Of a stretch of DNA of 54,660 bases, positions 20,661 through 29,919 are shown one piece after another. A program made the position numbers and the translations under genes. The notes below the pieces were generated by a model that was not told where the DNA came from, ran no database searches, and saw only the letters and a list, made by a program, of their open reading frames with translations. The DNA is taken from positions 1 through 54,660 of the forward strand of contig PEQN01000019.1 of assembly GCA_002786225.1 (NCBI GenBank), written 5' to 3'. The stretch is from Leptospira sp. Lineage in GTDB: Bacteria > Spirochaetota > Leptospiria > Leptospirales > Leptospiraceae. Each line of letters begins with the position of its first letter. The stretch's first letter is position 1.

Positions 20661-21962
20661 ATGACTTTTAACGAAGAGCAAGAGGCGATTATTAATGAAC
20701 AAAGTAATTATGTCCAAGTCATTGCTGCAGCAGGCAGTGGTAAGACCAGCACAATGATTGGAATTTTAGATAAACTCATTAAAGAAAGAACACAAGATTT
20801 AAGTAAGGTTTTGGTTTTAACATTTTCTAGAAAAGCTGTTCATGAATTCTCTGAACGGTTAAACAGATTACATCCAAATCATAATATTCGAATACAAACT
20901 TTTCATGCTCATTGCCTAGGGACATTAAAGTCCTATCATCCTAGATTTTTACAAAATCCCCCTGGCATATTAAGTGAAGAAGAAAAGATAATTTTTTTTA
21001 AAAACTTTTTCAAGAAACATAGATTCCAAATAGGAGGAATTCCCTATAAATTCTTGTTAGATCAGAATCTCTATATTCTTAAAAAATTCCATTTTGAACT
21101 TTACCAAAATGCACTAATTGAATTGGTTGAGTTTAAAAAACTCAAAGACAAATTAGAATTTGATGATTTAGTATCTATCTACCTAAAAGGTCTTGAATGT
21201 AAAGAAGAATGGACAAATATTCCAAAATCCAATATTGAGAGATTAATTGTAGATGAATTCCAAGATACAGATGAGGAACAATTGAGATTTTTAAAATACT
21301 TAAATCCTAAGTATTTAACTGTAGTAGGAGATGATTGGCAGGCAATTTATGGTTTTCGGGGAGCTACACCCAAACCTTTTTTAGATTTTGAACAAGCTTT
21401 TGTACCGACCAAAAGACATTTTTTATCAACTAACTACCGTTCTTTACCTGAGATAGTAAATCTTTCACAGAAACCTATTCTAGAAAATTCGAAATATATT
21501 CCTAAACAAGTAAAAGCATTTCGTATTGGTAAGGCAAGATTGGAAATTTGGAAACTTGATGGAGTACAAACTGATGTGATAAAGCTAGCTAGTAAAATTA
21601 TGGAACATATCAATCAATTTCCAGATACAAAGATACTGTGTCGTACCAATTATAGAAAGAAAGAATTTTCTATGGCAGGAATACCAGAGAATTACCTTCT
21701 AACCATACACGCTTCCAAAGGTTTAGAATTTCACTCTGTTTTCATAGATTTAATTTCTGGTTGGAATGAAGATGCCAAAACTATTCCTATTGATCTTATA
21801 GAAGAAGAAAGAAGAATTTTTTATGTAGCACTAAGCAGAGCGAAAGATCAAATTTTTCTTTTGGGAAATAATTCAATGGAAAGAACAAATCGTCTAGAAG
21901 ATCTTTTCCTCTCTTATTTCCAAAGGGGAAGTAAGAAAATCAAGAAGTCAGTGAATCTCTAA
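20661..21962 (+). CDS. Compact UvrD/Rep-type superfamily 1 helicase
   Basis: 433 residues from ATG 20661 (TTG 20646 in frame is less likely). SF1A motifs occur in order: Q-like FNEEQEAII, Walker A AAAGSGKTST, motif Ia LTFSRKAVHEF, Walker B IVDEFQDTDEEQ, motif III GDDWQAIYGFRGA, motif IV TNYRS, motif V TIHASKGLEF, motif VI EERRIFYVALSRAKD. UvrD and PcrA are ~700 residues; the missing length is mainly in the 1B and 2B subdomains. It is probably a functional small translocase or helicase rather than a fragment, because all motifs are intact. The biological role is unknown. Confidence 0.88.
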   Translation: MTFNEEQEAIINEQSNYVQVIAAAGSGKTSTMIGILDKLIKERTQDLSKVLVLTFSRKAVHEFSERLNRLHPNHNIRIQTFHAHCLGTLKSYHPRFLQNPPGILSEEEKIIFFKNFFKKHRFQIGGIPYKFLLDQNLYILKKFHFELYQNALIELVEFKKLKDKLEFDDLVSIYLKGLECKEEWTNIPKSNIERLIVDEFQDTDEEQLRFLKYLNPKYLTVVGDDWQAIYGFRGATPKPFLDFEQAFVPTKRHFLSTNYRSLPEIVNLSQKPILENSKYIPKQVKAFRIGKARLEIWKLDGVQTDVIKLASKIMEHINQFPDTKILCRTNYRKKEFSMAGIPENYLLTIHASKGLEFHSVFIDLISGWNEDAKTIPIDLIEEERRIFYVALSRAKDQIFLLGNNSMERTNRLEDLFLSYFQRGSKKIKKSVNL

Positions 21963-22006
21963 TTTGCTTGTCCAAAAAACTTAGTCTCATCTTATGGTCT
22001 TAGATT

Positions 22007-22080
<74 letters not shown>

Positions 22081-22093
22081 AGTAAGTCAATTT

Positions 22094-22555
22094 ATGCCTG
22101 CACTAATTCAAACTTCTCTTGAAAATAAACTAGCTGAGATGGAACTTGTAACCCAGCATTTGGTTCAACCAGGTTATTTAAATTACCATGGGAATCTTTT
22201 TGGTGGTGCCATGTTATCCTGGTTAGATGAAGGCGTTGCCATGTTTGCAATGGGGAAAATTCAATTTACGAATATAGTTACGGCAAGTATTCGAGATGTG
22301 AAGTTTAAATCACCAGGAAAGTTAGGGGATATCATTCAGATTTATGCTAAACTTGATCATATAGGCAAAGCCTCCCTTGATGTCAAAGCCATAGCAATTT
22401 CGAATAACCCAGAGAAAAAAACGATGAACGAAATCATAGATTGTATCATTACCTATGTTTGCCTAGATAGCAAAGGAAGACCGTTTTCTTATTTTAAGTC
22501 CCAGGCTTGGGAGTCCATTTCGGAAATAGCTCATGCTCTACCCCCAAAAGGTTGA
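22094..22555 (+). CDS. Acyl-CoA thioesterase, hot-dog fold
   Basis: 153 residues. A single hot-dog domain of the YciA/BFIT type: [25 protein letters not shown] contains the conserved N-x-x-G-x-x-FGG helix start and the Asp/Glu of the active site. [13 protein letters not shown] forms the following strand. Family members hydrolyse acyl-CoA in the cytosol; chain length cannot be read here. It starts only 13 bases after tRNA-Val with a weak AAGTAAG ribosome site. Its last 62 bases overlap the 3' end of the opposing ubiX-like gene. Confidence 0.9.
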   Translation: MPALIQTSLENKLAEMELVTQHLVQPGYLNYHGNLFGGAMLSWLDEGVAMFAMGKIQFTNIVTASIRDVKFKSPGKLGDIIQIYAKLDHIGKASLDVKAIAISNNPEKKTMNEIIDCIITYVCLDSKGRPFSYFKSQAWESISEIAHALPPKG

Positions 22556-23105
22556 AAATCCTACCTGCGATAAAATCACCTAAGTCTTCTAAGCTAGTTG
22601 GATTTTGATAAAACCCTGGAGAAGCGGGTAAAATGATAGCCCCTGCTTCGTCTAAGGCAAGCATATTCTGAAGATGAATTCTATTGTAAGGTGTCTCTCT
22701 AGGAACAAAGATTAGTCTTCTTCTTTCTTTTAAACTAACATCGGCACATCGTTCAATTAAATTTTCAGCAAGCCCTGCTCTAACAGATGCAATAGTCTTC
22801 ATAGAGGATGGTACGATTACCATTCCCTGCCATACATTAGAACCAGAAGCGATATCTGCTCCAATATCAGCATGGGGACGAATGAGGAAGGTATGCTTAG
22901 AATTGACTTCACCCCATTTTGTTAAACAAAAATCTAATACATCTTCCGCCTTGGTAACTTTAGTTTGGTATTCTTCCCTAAAGACTCGTATGGCTGGTGG
23001 ACTAACAATCAAATAAGATGTACCTGGCATTTGAGCGAGAGCTCTAAGAAATCTAGCACCATAAATAGAGCCACTTGAGCCTGCCATTCCAACAACTAAT
23101 CTCAT
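22494..23105 (-). CDS. ubiX: UbiX-like flavin prenyltransferase
   Basis: 203 residues from ATG 23105, one base after the stop of the upstream gene and preceded by AAGGAAAATAAG; the TTG at 23126 is less likely. It would make prenylated FMN for UbiD-type decarboxylases. Motifs are [15 protein letters not shown] (FMN phosphate loop), [31 protein letters not shown] and ILPASPGFY. Together with the UbiA-type gene two places upstream it points to quinone biosynthesis, either ubiquinone-like or the late futalosine menaquinone branch; which one cannot be decided here. No UbiD gene is in the window. Confidence 0.93.
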   Translation of the reverse strand: MRLVVGMAGSSGSIYGARFLRALAQMPGTSYLIVSPPAIRVFREEYQTKVTKAEDVLDFCLTKWGEVNSKHTFLIRPHADIGADIASGSNVWQGMVIVPSSMKTIASVRAGLAENLIERCADVSLKERRRLIFVPRETPYNRIHLQNMLALDEAGAIILPASPGFYQNPTSLEDLGDFIAGRIFNLLGVEHELFPKWTPKPGT

Positions 23106-23106
23106 C

Positions 23107-24381
23107 TTATTTTCCTTTTGGTTCAAAAATTGATCTTAACCATTTAAATAATTTTCCAGAGTTCAAAAGAGTGAAATGATTGGCTCCATGTACCTCAAGA
23201 ATTCTTCTCTCAGGATTGGACAAAGAATATGTAAGTTTTGAGCTCAGATAGCGTAAGGATTTAGTTTCTACTATTCCATCACCTAACCAACTTAAATGTG
23301 GCTCATTTGGTAAGGCAAAGATTGCAAAAGCTTGGTAGAAATCAGCATCATCTAACTCACCAAAATAATATTCTTTACCCGATCTGAAAAAGGGCGAGCT
23401 AGCTGCCCAATCTTGCTTTCGAATAATCCCATGGGATAAATCTTTGATTGCGTCTGAACGAAAATTTCCTATGATTCCAATTACTTTTACGGCTGTTATG
23501 GGAGTTTTTTCCATTAAAAAACCAAGCCAGAAACCGAGCTTCTCCAAATATGAACCCATATCGGGAGCCGCTATATGAACAATTTTTCCCAAATTGGGTA
23601 TCCTTCCCTGCTCGGAAATTTTTGCCTGATAAAGCATGCTTCTTGTAATTAGGCATCCTATACTATAGGATACAATATGTATCTTTGTGTTTGGAAGCTT
23701 GCTTTGTAATTCTCGGAAGAGTTCTAAAAGCATTCTTCCATTTTCAGAAATATGCATCCCATGATTGAATCTTACATAAGCGGAGTAAGTTCCCCATTGT
23801 TCAATATAATCAGAAAGCCCTCTAGAAAGAAACATACGCTCGTTGATTTTGATTCTTTGGTTCTTCCAAAGAGATTCATCCGTGAATAAGCCTGGAACGT
23901 AAACTGTGATTTCACTCTTGCCAGATCTATGAAAATCTTGGAGTAATTCTTCAGTACTTGCATCTTCCGATTTAAGCCTCCAGTTCATTTGTATGGTTGT
24001 AAAGCGTACCTTATCATCCATGGTTGAACCAAGGATACTACTGATCACTCGGTTTTGGGCAACCATCTGATCTGTTACTTTCTCCCAATGCTTGAGATTT
24101 TCAATTGTGTGAGAAAAAGTCTCCACAGAACCCTTGATTGCTTCTTCGATTTTATTGCGACTGGCAAGGGACTTCTCTTTTAAATCCTTACTTGTATTTT
24201 CTAAATTCAATCTACCCTCTTCCCAGAAAGTGAGATACTGAGCAAGAAAGTCTAAGCTATCGCCTGACCAATGTAAGGAATTAGAAATTGCATCACGTGA
24301 GAATTCAAGAGTCTTCTTAGTTACCTCACCAATTGCACCTATGGGAGTAATGGCAAGTGTTTGGAAAATTTTAGAAATCAT
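23107..24381 (-). CDS. Alpha/beta-hydrolase (lipase-like) of a ubi operon
   Basis: 424 residues. The first ~140 are helical and phasin-like in composition (repeated Leu/Glu/Lys, no signal peptide). From ~150 an alpha/beta-hydrolase core begins at [15 protein letters not shown] (oxyanion region). The nucleophile elbow is HIVSYSIGC, so S-x-S-x-G replaces G-x-S-x-G. A late [11 protein letters not shown] may hold the Asp, and [10 protein letters not shown] the His. It resembles lipases of the PGAP1/triacylglycerol type. It overlaps ubiA by ATGA and is one base from ubiX, so it is co-translated with both. The role in that pathway is unknown. Confidence 0.8.
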   Translation of the reverse strand: MISKIFQTLAITPIGAIGEVTKKTLEFSRDAISNSLHWSGDSLDFLAQYLTFWEEGRLNLENTSKDLKEKSLASRNKIEEAIKGSVETFSHTIENLKHWEKVTDQMVAQNRVISSILGSTMDDKVRFTTIQMNWRLKSEDASTEELLQDFHRSGKSEITVYVPGLFTDESLWKNQRIKINERMFLSRGLSDYIEQWGTYSAYVRFNHGMHISENGRMLLELFRELQSKLPNTKIHIVSYSIGCLITRSMLYQAKISEQGRIPNLGKIVHIAAPDMGSYLEKLGFWLGFLMEKTPITAVKVIGIIGNFRSDAIKDLSHGIIRKQDWAASSPFFRSGKEYYFGELDDADFYQAFAIFALPNEPHLSWLGDGIVETKSLRYLSSKLTYSLSNPERRILEVHGANHFTLLNSGKLFKWLRSIFEPKGK

Positions 24382-25286
24382 ATTTTAACCAGGATTTGTA
24401 ACTTTCCTATGAACTCTCCCCATCTGTCAAAAAGTATTCCAAAAAAAATAACCACAGAAATGAATGAGTTGATAGTATAAAAAGAAGGAGGAAGAATCTC
24501 CCTTGCCATGTCTTTAGCAATTCTATGCTCCCATATTAAGAGAAGACCAATGATAAAAATTGAGATGTAGTAAATCAAACCAAGATCAGCTACTTTACCT
24601 GCTATTAAAAAACTAAAAATTGCTAGAATATGAAGAATACGAGAAACATGAAATGAATTCTGTATTCCTAATTTAGCCGGAATGGAATGGAGGGCTTCCT
24701 TGGAGTCAAAGTCTGCATCTTGGATGGCATATAAAATATCAAAACCCGTAATATGAAAAAGAAGACCCAAACTAAATAGAATGGGGACTAATGAGATATC
24801 TTCAGCAATGGCTATCCAAGCTCCCAAGGGTGCCATGGATAAAGAAAATCCTAAAATAAAATGACAAAGTAAGGTAAATCTTTTGGCAAGAGAGTAAAAG
24901 AAAAGAATTGCTAAGGCAGGAAAAGCTAAGACAAAACAAAGAAAATTGATTAGGTAACTTGCAAATAGAAAAACAAAACAAGATACCCCTATAAAAACCA
25001 AGACACTCACTGGGCTTAAGACACCGGCTGGGATTTCCCTCTTATTTGTTCGAGGATTTTTCTTATCGATTTCGGCATCAATGTAACGATTAAAACCCAT
25101 GGCAGCAGACCTAGCACTAATCAGACAGATGATGATTAAACCACTTAGTCTTACTATATCTTGAAGCATAAAATCAGATTCTAAAAATGCAAGAATCAAG
25201 GCTATACCTGCAAAGGGTAGAGCAAACAAGGAGTGAGAGAATTTAATCATTCTACCGTAATCAAAAAATTTCTGAATAAATTTCAT
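24378..25286 (-). CDS. ubiA: UbiA-family prenyltransferase
   Basis: 302 residues with eight or nine membrane helices. The two Asp-rich motifs that bind prenyl diphosphate-Mg are present: NRYIDAEIDKKNPRT (Asn66, Asp70, Asp74) and YAIQDADFDSKEA. NKREIPAG follows the first motif as in 4-hydroxybenzoate polyprenyltransferases and MqnP. It attaches a polyprenyl tail to an aromatic acid in the inner membrane. First gene of ubiA-hydrolase-ubiX; only 66 bases separate it from the divergent gene at 25353. Confidence 0.92.
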   Translation of the reverse strand: MKFIQKFFDYGRMIKFSHSLFALPFAGIALILAFLESDFMLQDIVRLSGLIIICLISARSAAMGFNRYIDAEIDKKNPRTNKREIPAGVLSPVSVLVFIGVSCFVFLFASYLINFLCFVLAFPALAILFFYSLAKRFTLLCHFILGFSLSMAPLGAWIAIAEDISLVPILFSLGLLFHITGFDILYAIQDADFDSKEALHSIPAKLGIQNSFHVSRILHILAIFSFLIAGKVADLGLIYYISIFIIGLLLIWEHRIAKDMAREILPPSFYTINSFISVVIFFGILFDRWGEFIGKLQILVKI

Positions 25287-25352
25287 GGGATTTAGTGTTT
25301 AGACAGGAATTTCCTAGTTCAAATTCAATAATTTGCCGTTTTTAAAGATAGC

Positions 25353-25946
25353 ATGTTGAACAAAATTTCTATACTTCTTTTGATAATTTCCAGCACTCAG
25401 ATTTTTGGAGAATGGAACCCGCCCACTTTAAAGGATGAGAAGGTAGTTCTTTTATTTCACTGCGACTTACTGGAAGGACAAGGCAAGGAAAGTATAGAGA
25501 ACATTTGGAACGAAGAAAAAGAAAAATCCCAGCGTGAGTTAGGCACAGTTTTTTATTTCCACTTTCCATTTTTACAGAAAGAAAAGAAACAATCTGAGCT
25601 TTTGATAGAAGAAGATTTTAAACTTAGATCTGGATACTTTCAGTATACAAGCGATTTCCTATTTTCAGCAACTAACACTTACTTTACCAAATCTCCACTT
25701 TTCTTAGTCCACTTTACCGAAGAAGAATATGAAAAAGTAAAAGATAAGGAAACTAAAAAACCTCATTTTATCTTTCTAAGGGAAGGAATCCCGAATCAAT
25801 TTCGTTACTATGGCAACACATCCTATATTTCTTGTCCAAATATTCCTGCAAAATTGGGGAAATTAACACTGCATTTAAGGGAAGGACAAATTATTCGAAA
25901 AAATCTAGAGTATGTCTCATTGACAATCAATTATGGAGATTTTTAA
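25353..25946 (+). CDS. Exported hypothetical protein
   Basis: 197 residues with a clear signal peptide (Leu/Ile-rich core, likely cleavage near IFGE, ~20). No known domain is recognised. The mature part is rich in aromatic and charged residues with alternating strands (VVLLFHCDLLEG, FLFSATNTYF, KLTLHLREGQII) and contains two scattered cysteines. It probably lives in the periplasm. It is divergent from ubiA and is followed by an outer-membrane protein gene after 63 bases. Confidence 0.75.
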   Translation: MLNKISILLLIISSTQIFGEWNPPTLKDEKVVLLFHCDLLEGQGKESIENIWNEEKEKSQRELGTVFYFHFPFLQKEKKQSELLIEEDFKLRSGYFQYTSDFLFSATNTYFTKSPLFLVHFTEEEYEKVKDKETKKPHFIFLREGIPNQFRYYGNTSYISCPNIPAKLGKLTLHLREGQIIRKNLEYVSLTINYGDF

Positions 25947-26009
25947 AACTAAGGAAAATTTGCTTTTTTCTTGCTCTTTTATTGACCTTGTAATAAATTA
26001 GAGAGGTCC

Positions 26010-27155
26010 ATGTTGCCGAAAATAGAATATATGCCAGGAGGAATGATTTATTCCCTAAGATACATTTCTTTTCTTGTCTTTATTTATTTAGGTATTTCCA
26101 TCCAATCTCTACATTCACAAGTAATTTGTTCCGGTTCAGCCTGCGATATTCTTCCAAGCAGTATAAGGACTCAATTGACTGCTTCTTCCTCAGCACTTGA
26201 AACCCAATATGTTGACAAGGTTCTTGAATCCATGGTTGAGTCAGCAGTCTTAACCAACATCAATTCTGCTATGATGGGACCAGGTCTGGTGAATCGTTTT
26301 CAAGTTGGTGCTAGTATTTCAGCAGCTGGTCAAAAAAAAGAAGATATAACAGTTGTATACCGAGATTTAAATTTTAACAATTTGCCAAATGTTGGAGCAA
26401 CAATTACACCAAATATAAATTTAGCATTTAATTTGGGTTGGATTTTAGGCCATGGTCCTTCTGATAGTCCAGAAGAAAATGCACACTATCTTCATAGATT
26501 CAATGTGTATCTTCATGGCTTCCAATACAATTTTTCCAACGGAGATGTACAAGATCTTATCAAAAGACAGCAAGACAATCTACAATTAGGTGGTGGAATT
26601 TCAAACTACGGAGCAATGATACGCTTCCATGTATTTCCAAGTTATGGCGACGAATATGGTGTTTTTGAATTCAGTGGCATCTCCCTTGGCCTGGGCCTTC
26701 ATTATTTGAAGCAAGATTTGAACATAATTTATTCAGACTCAACAAGACAAACCTTGGCACTAGGTTCCACAGCAACAGGAACTTGGTCGGGTGACACAAA
26801 CTTCCGCTTCAAATCTACGGTAACAAGCGTTCCTATGGATGTTCGCACCGGGTTTCGTTTTTTCTATTTTATGACCCTCTTTGCGGGAGTGGGAACCAGT
26901 CTTAATTTTGGCTCTTCCAGTCTAGACTTCTCTAGATCAGGTCCCCTTGCTTTAACTGTTACAAATGGAACAAATACTCTCAGCCAATCAGGAACTTTAA
27001 GTCTTGCCTTAAATGGTAAGGCAAATCCTCCCAATTCTATGGGTTATGTTGTTGGTGGCTTAGAATTCAATCTACTTTTTCTAAAGGTTCTCGTAGAAGG
27101 AATGGCTTCCAAGAATATCCAATCAGCAAATGTGGGTCTTAAGATCGCCTTTTGA
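26010..27155 (+). CDS. Outer-membrane protein, possibly Lsa36 family
   Basis: 381 residues from ATG 26010; later in-frame ATGs at 26031 and 26043 are possible, with the signal peptide (YISFLVFIYLGISIQSLHSQ) directly after the last. The mature N-terminus has two close cysteines (VICSGSACDILPSS), then alternating hydrophobic strands and the C-terminal aromatic end VGLKIAF typical of outer-membrane barrels. The Cys-x4-Cys...LPSS start recalls the leptospiral surface adhesin Lsa36 family; this is recognition from memory, not an alignment. It may be surface exposed. Confidence 0.72.
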   Translation: MLPKIEYMPGGMIYSLRYISFLVFIYLGISIQSLHSQVICSGSACDILPSSIRTQLTASSSALETQYVDKVLESMVESAVLTNINSAMMGPGLVNRFQVGASISAAGQKKEDITVVYRDLNFNNLPNVGATITPNINLAFNLGWILGHGPSDSPEENAHYLHRFNVYLHGFQYNFSNGDVQDLIKRQQDNLQLGGGISNYGAMIRFHVFPSYGDEYGVFEFSGISLGLGLHYLKQDLNIIYSDSTRQTLALGSTATGTWSGDTNFRFKSTVTSVPMDVRTGFRFFYFMTLFAGVGTSLNFGSSSLDFSRSGPLALTVTNGTNTLSQSGTLSLALNGKANPPNSMGYVVGGLEFNLLFLKVLVEGMASKNIQSANVGLKIAF

Positions 27156-27221
27156 TTTGATCTGAAATAATGGAATGCATCTGGTATAAATTTTGCATCT
27201 CTAGGATTAGAGGTGGATTCC

Positions 27222-27851
27222 ATGCTTTCAACTGCTGAAAAACTAGACGTTTTGCCCAAAAAAATACTTCATCTTTCTTGCGTTCCTAGAAAAGACACCA
27301 CCCTCCTCAAAATCACTGTTTCAAATAATGAAATGGGGATCATTTACAGAACTACAGCAGTTTTATATGCTCATGGATGGGATATTTTAGAGGCAGTTGC
27401 AGAAACCTCTGCTGAAGGATATGTACAAGATGTTTTCGTTGTTCGTTCTTTTAATGGAGAAGATATGGATGAGCCAACTCTAAGACTCATTCGTAGAGAT
27501 TTAAATGCCTTGTTTTTTGAAGGAATGAGTGTTATCGATTACATGGAAGGACATGGATTGATGAGAAATCAATTCAGCCATCTACCCGACCCTTCTGCTG
27601 TTGTAAAAATGTACAATCCTCTTTCTTCTGATTTTTCGGTTATGGATATTCGAATGAAGGATAAACCTGGAGTCCTTTTCCAAATCACTCAAATTCTTTA
27701 TTTGTTTGGTGTCGATATCATTACATTCACAGCACTCACGGAAGATGGTAGAATCCGAGATTCCTTTCTATTGAGAATGGAGACAGGTGAAAAGCTAGAT
27801 GAAAAATTAGTCTTCCCAAGATTGAAACAAGGTATTGAAAGCATACTTTAA
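27222..27851 (+). CDS. Double ACT-domain protein (GlnD C-terminus-like)
   Basis: 209 residues from ATG 27222 (AGAGGTGG just upstream; the GTG at 27213 is an alternative). Two ACT domains: ~25-105 (KITVSNNEMGIIYRTTAVLY, ILEAVAETSAEGYVQDVF) and ~140-209 (VMDIRMKDKPGVLFQITQIL, TFTALTEDGRIRDSFLL). They resemble the tandem ACT domains of the uridylyltransferase GlnD, which bind glutamine, but no nucleotidyltransferase or HD domain is encoded. It is probably a small amino-acid-sensing regulator; ligand and partner are unknown. Confidence 0.82.
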   Translation: MLSTAEKLDVLPKKILHLSCVPRKDTTLLKITVSNNEMGIIYRTTAVLYAHGWDILEAVAETSAEGYVQDVFVVRSFNGEDMDEPTLRLIRRDLNALFFEGMSVIDYMEGHGLMRNQFSHLPDPSAVVKMYNPLSSDFSVMDIRMKDKPGVLFQITQILYLFGVDIITFTALTEDGRIRDSFLLRMETGEKLDEKLVFPRLKQGIESIL

Positions 27852-28732
27852 TCATTAAGCCACGAAACAATTTCCGAATAAACATCATCCTTGGTTTCTT
27901 GATCTAAAAGCAGGTTGCCATGATCATAGTCTTTGCTATGACCATTCGCTATGCTAAGCTCCTTCCATAGCTTAGGGTTCTTTATCTTTTCATAAACTGG
28001 GTAGATGGATTCACCCGGACTAATAGAATCTATCTTGCCCCAAAAGAAAGCAAGAGGAATCTCTTGTGGAAGGTCTAAATCACCTCTGGGTACGATTGGT
28101 TCAATCTTAGCTCCTAACCAGTATGAATCCAAACTGGGATCAATAAAATACTGAGGGTAGGGTTTATTGTTTTCATTTACTTGGAAAGCTTTGTACACAG
28201 ATGGAAATGATTTCTCGTAATTATAATCCAAACCACTTGCAAGAAAAAAAATCTTCTTAGCTTGAGGTCTATCTCTTGGCCAGTCTTTATAAATTTGTGT
28301 TAAATACCAGCCTCCAGTAGAAACTCCACCTAAATCATATTCTATGATGGATTTAGTTTTCAATATTTCTTGGAGGGCTGTTGAAGATTTTTCGTGGTGC
28401 TTGTCATGAGAAATAATTTGAACCAAGTAAACTCTATATCCAAACTTAGCAAGATATGGTATAAGACTGTGGTTTTTCTCAAAAAGAATTTCAGCCTTCC
28501 AAATGGATGGTGCAAAAAGTATAATCACTTTATGTCCAGAAGCATTGAACTCAGTTATAGTAAATGAATCCTTATTTCTTTCCGAGTCGAATTGCAAATT
28601 ATTTTTTGTAATCTCTTGGCTAAGCCTGCAATTAAAAATAAAAAAGATCATAATAAAAATCATTCTGATAAATCTAGTATTATAAAGGAAATTTTGACGA
28701 GTGAATATTCTTTTTTGATTCTTAAAGTTCAT
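27848..28732 (-). CDS. Alpha/beta-hydrolase lipoprotein (second of pair)
   Basis: 294 residues. The N-terminal hydrophobic segment ends in FFIFNC (Cys35), a spirochaetal-type lipobox; ATG at residue 24 would give a more normal signal length. The nucleophile elbow is GGVSTGG (Ser138), followed by a candidate Asp in GKIDSISPGES and His in NGHSKDYDHGNLLL. It overlaps the next gene upstream by ATGA (28729-28732), and the two share the unusual GHS-x-DY-x-H end. An envelope-anchored esterase or lipase of unknown substrate. Confidence 0.82.
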   Translation of the reverse strand: MNFKNQKRIFTRQNFLYNTRFIRMIFIMIFFIFNCRLSQEITKNNLQFDSERNKDSFTITEFNASGHKVIILFAPSIWKAEILFEKNHSLIPYLAKFGYRVYLVQIISHDKHHEKSSTALQEILKTKSIIEYDLGGVSTGGWYLTQIYKDWPRDRPQAKKIFFLASGLDYNYEKSFPSVYKAFQVNENNKPYPQYFIDPSLDSYWLGAKIEPIVPRGDLDLPQEIPLAFFWGKIDSISPGESIYPVYEKIKNPKLWKELSIANGHSKDYDHGNLLLDQETKDDVYSEIVSWLND

Positions 28733-29823
28733 TGATTTACCTTCATCATTTTATTTCTTGCAACAAGCCATGCAACGGCAGGTTTAAGAACTTCCTCTGC
28801 TGCTTTTCTGCCAATCAGAAGATCCGTATGACCATAATCCTCTGAATGACCTTGCGACCTTCCCGCAATATGAATTGCCTTATCCTTTGAGGATAATTCG
28901 TGGAAAGCCTTTCGCGTAACATGAGAAGGTGATAGATTGTCCCTAGTTCCCCAAACAACCAAGGTTGGGATTTGTATTTTAGATAGATTATATGAATAAA
29001 TAATTTTTTTATCAGCGCTTGCTACCCTTCCATCTTCTACCCAGTCAGAAAATTGACGAATTTCTTTGGGAGAGATATTATTTACAGATTCAAATCTTAA
29101 TCTTGCAAGGACATCAGATTCTATATTTGGTTCATAATAAATCATTTTACTAAGCCCTGCCTCAGTGTATTTGAGTAGTGAAATTCTTTGTCTTATAGAT
29201 GCAAGATTCTCTGTTGGTATAACGGGTATTATATAAGATAAAAAAGAAAAATTATGCCATGTTTGAAAAGTTTTATTTGGTTCAGGAAAGAAGAAAGGAG
29301 ATCCCAAGGTTACCAAATTTGAAATTCTATCTTCTCCATAAGATCCAAGCCTTGCGTATGCAACCATGCCTCCCATGCTATGCCCCATCCAATTTACTTG
29401 ATCCGATTTTGAAAGTTGCAAAACTTCTGAAATTGCTGTATCCACATCTTCTTTTACATAATCGTCAAAATTATAATCATATAACTTTTTACCAAACCAA
29501 AGCCCAGGAGCACCTGCGAGATTCCTACCTCTTAGCTCTAGTAAATATACATCGAAACCTTGATCTTGGAGTATTGAAACCAAGGAATTCTCTCCATTTA
29601 TTTTGAAATAGATTCTATTTGCGGCTAGACCATGGCAGAGAATCACGGGGTTTTTTCTTGTAAATGATCTTGAAGATGGAAAAAACTCCAAGCTAAGCCT
29701 AGATCCATCTTTTGTTTTGGGATGATAGATCTTACCTTGGAATGAATTTTGGGAGCTAGTACATGCAAGAAGTATAGGAAGGGAAAAAATACAGAAAAAA
29801 GCTTTAAGTCTAATAATTCTCAT
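28729..29823 (-). CDS. Alpha/beta-hydrolase lipoprotein (first of pair)
   Basis: 364 residues with signal peptide and lipobox LLAC (Cys21). The core contains ILCHGLAANR (oxyanion), the elbow WMGHSMGGM (Ser149), WGTRDNLSP (Asp) and RSQGHSEDYGHTDLLIG (His). This resembles lysosomal acid lipase/PHA-synthase-like hydrolases with an N-terminal KTKDGSRLSLEFFP segment. It should sit on a membrane face as a lipoprotein. Translationally coupled to the second hydrolase; divergent from the DUF4254 gene with a 96-base gap. Confidence 0.85.
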   Translation of the reverse strand: MRIIRLKAFFCIFSLPILLACTSSQNSFQGKIYHPKTKDGSRLSLEFFPSSRSFTRKNPVILCHGLAANRIYFKINGENSLVSILQDQGFDVYLLELRGRNLAGAPGLWFGKKLYDYNFDDYVKEDVDTAISEVLQLSKSDQVNWMGHSMGGMVAYARLGSYGEDRISNLVTLGSPFFFPEPNKTFQTWHNFSFLSYIIPVIPTENLASIRQRISLLKYTEAGLSKMIYYEPNIESDVLARLRFESVNNISPKEIRQFSDWVEDGRVASADKKIIYSYNLSKIQIPTLVVWGTRDNLSPSHVTRKAFHELSSKDKAIHIAGRSQGHSEDYGHTDLLIGRKAAEEVLKPAVAWLVARNKMMKVNQ

Positions 29824-29919
29824 TTATCTGAATCTTCTAAAATACATAGGGAACTCAAACAGTTTTTAGGAATTTCTTTTTGATTGCCAATGGAGCTAAA
29901 GTTGAAATTCTGATCTCTA

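Noticed and set aside
23399..23656. Second reading frame within the ubi-operon hydrolase
   Set aside because: Shadow frame of the hydrolase gene with no independent coding features.
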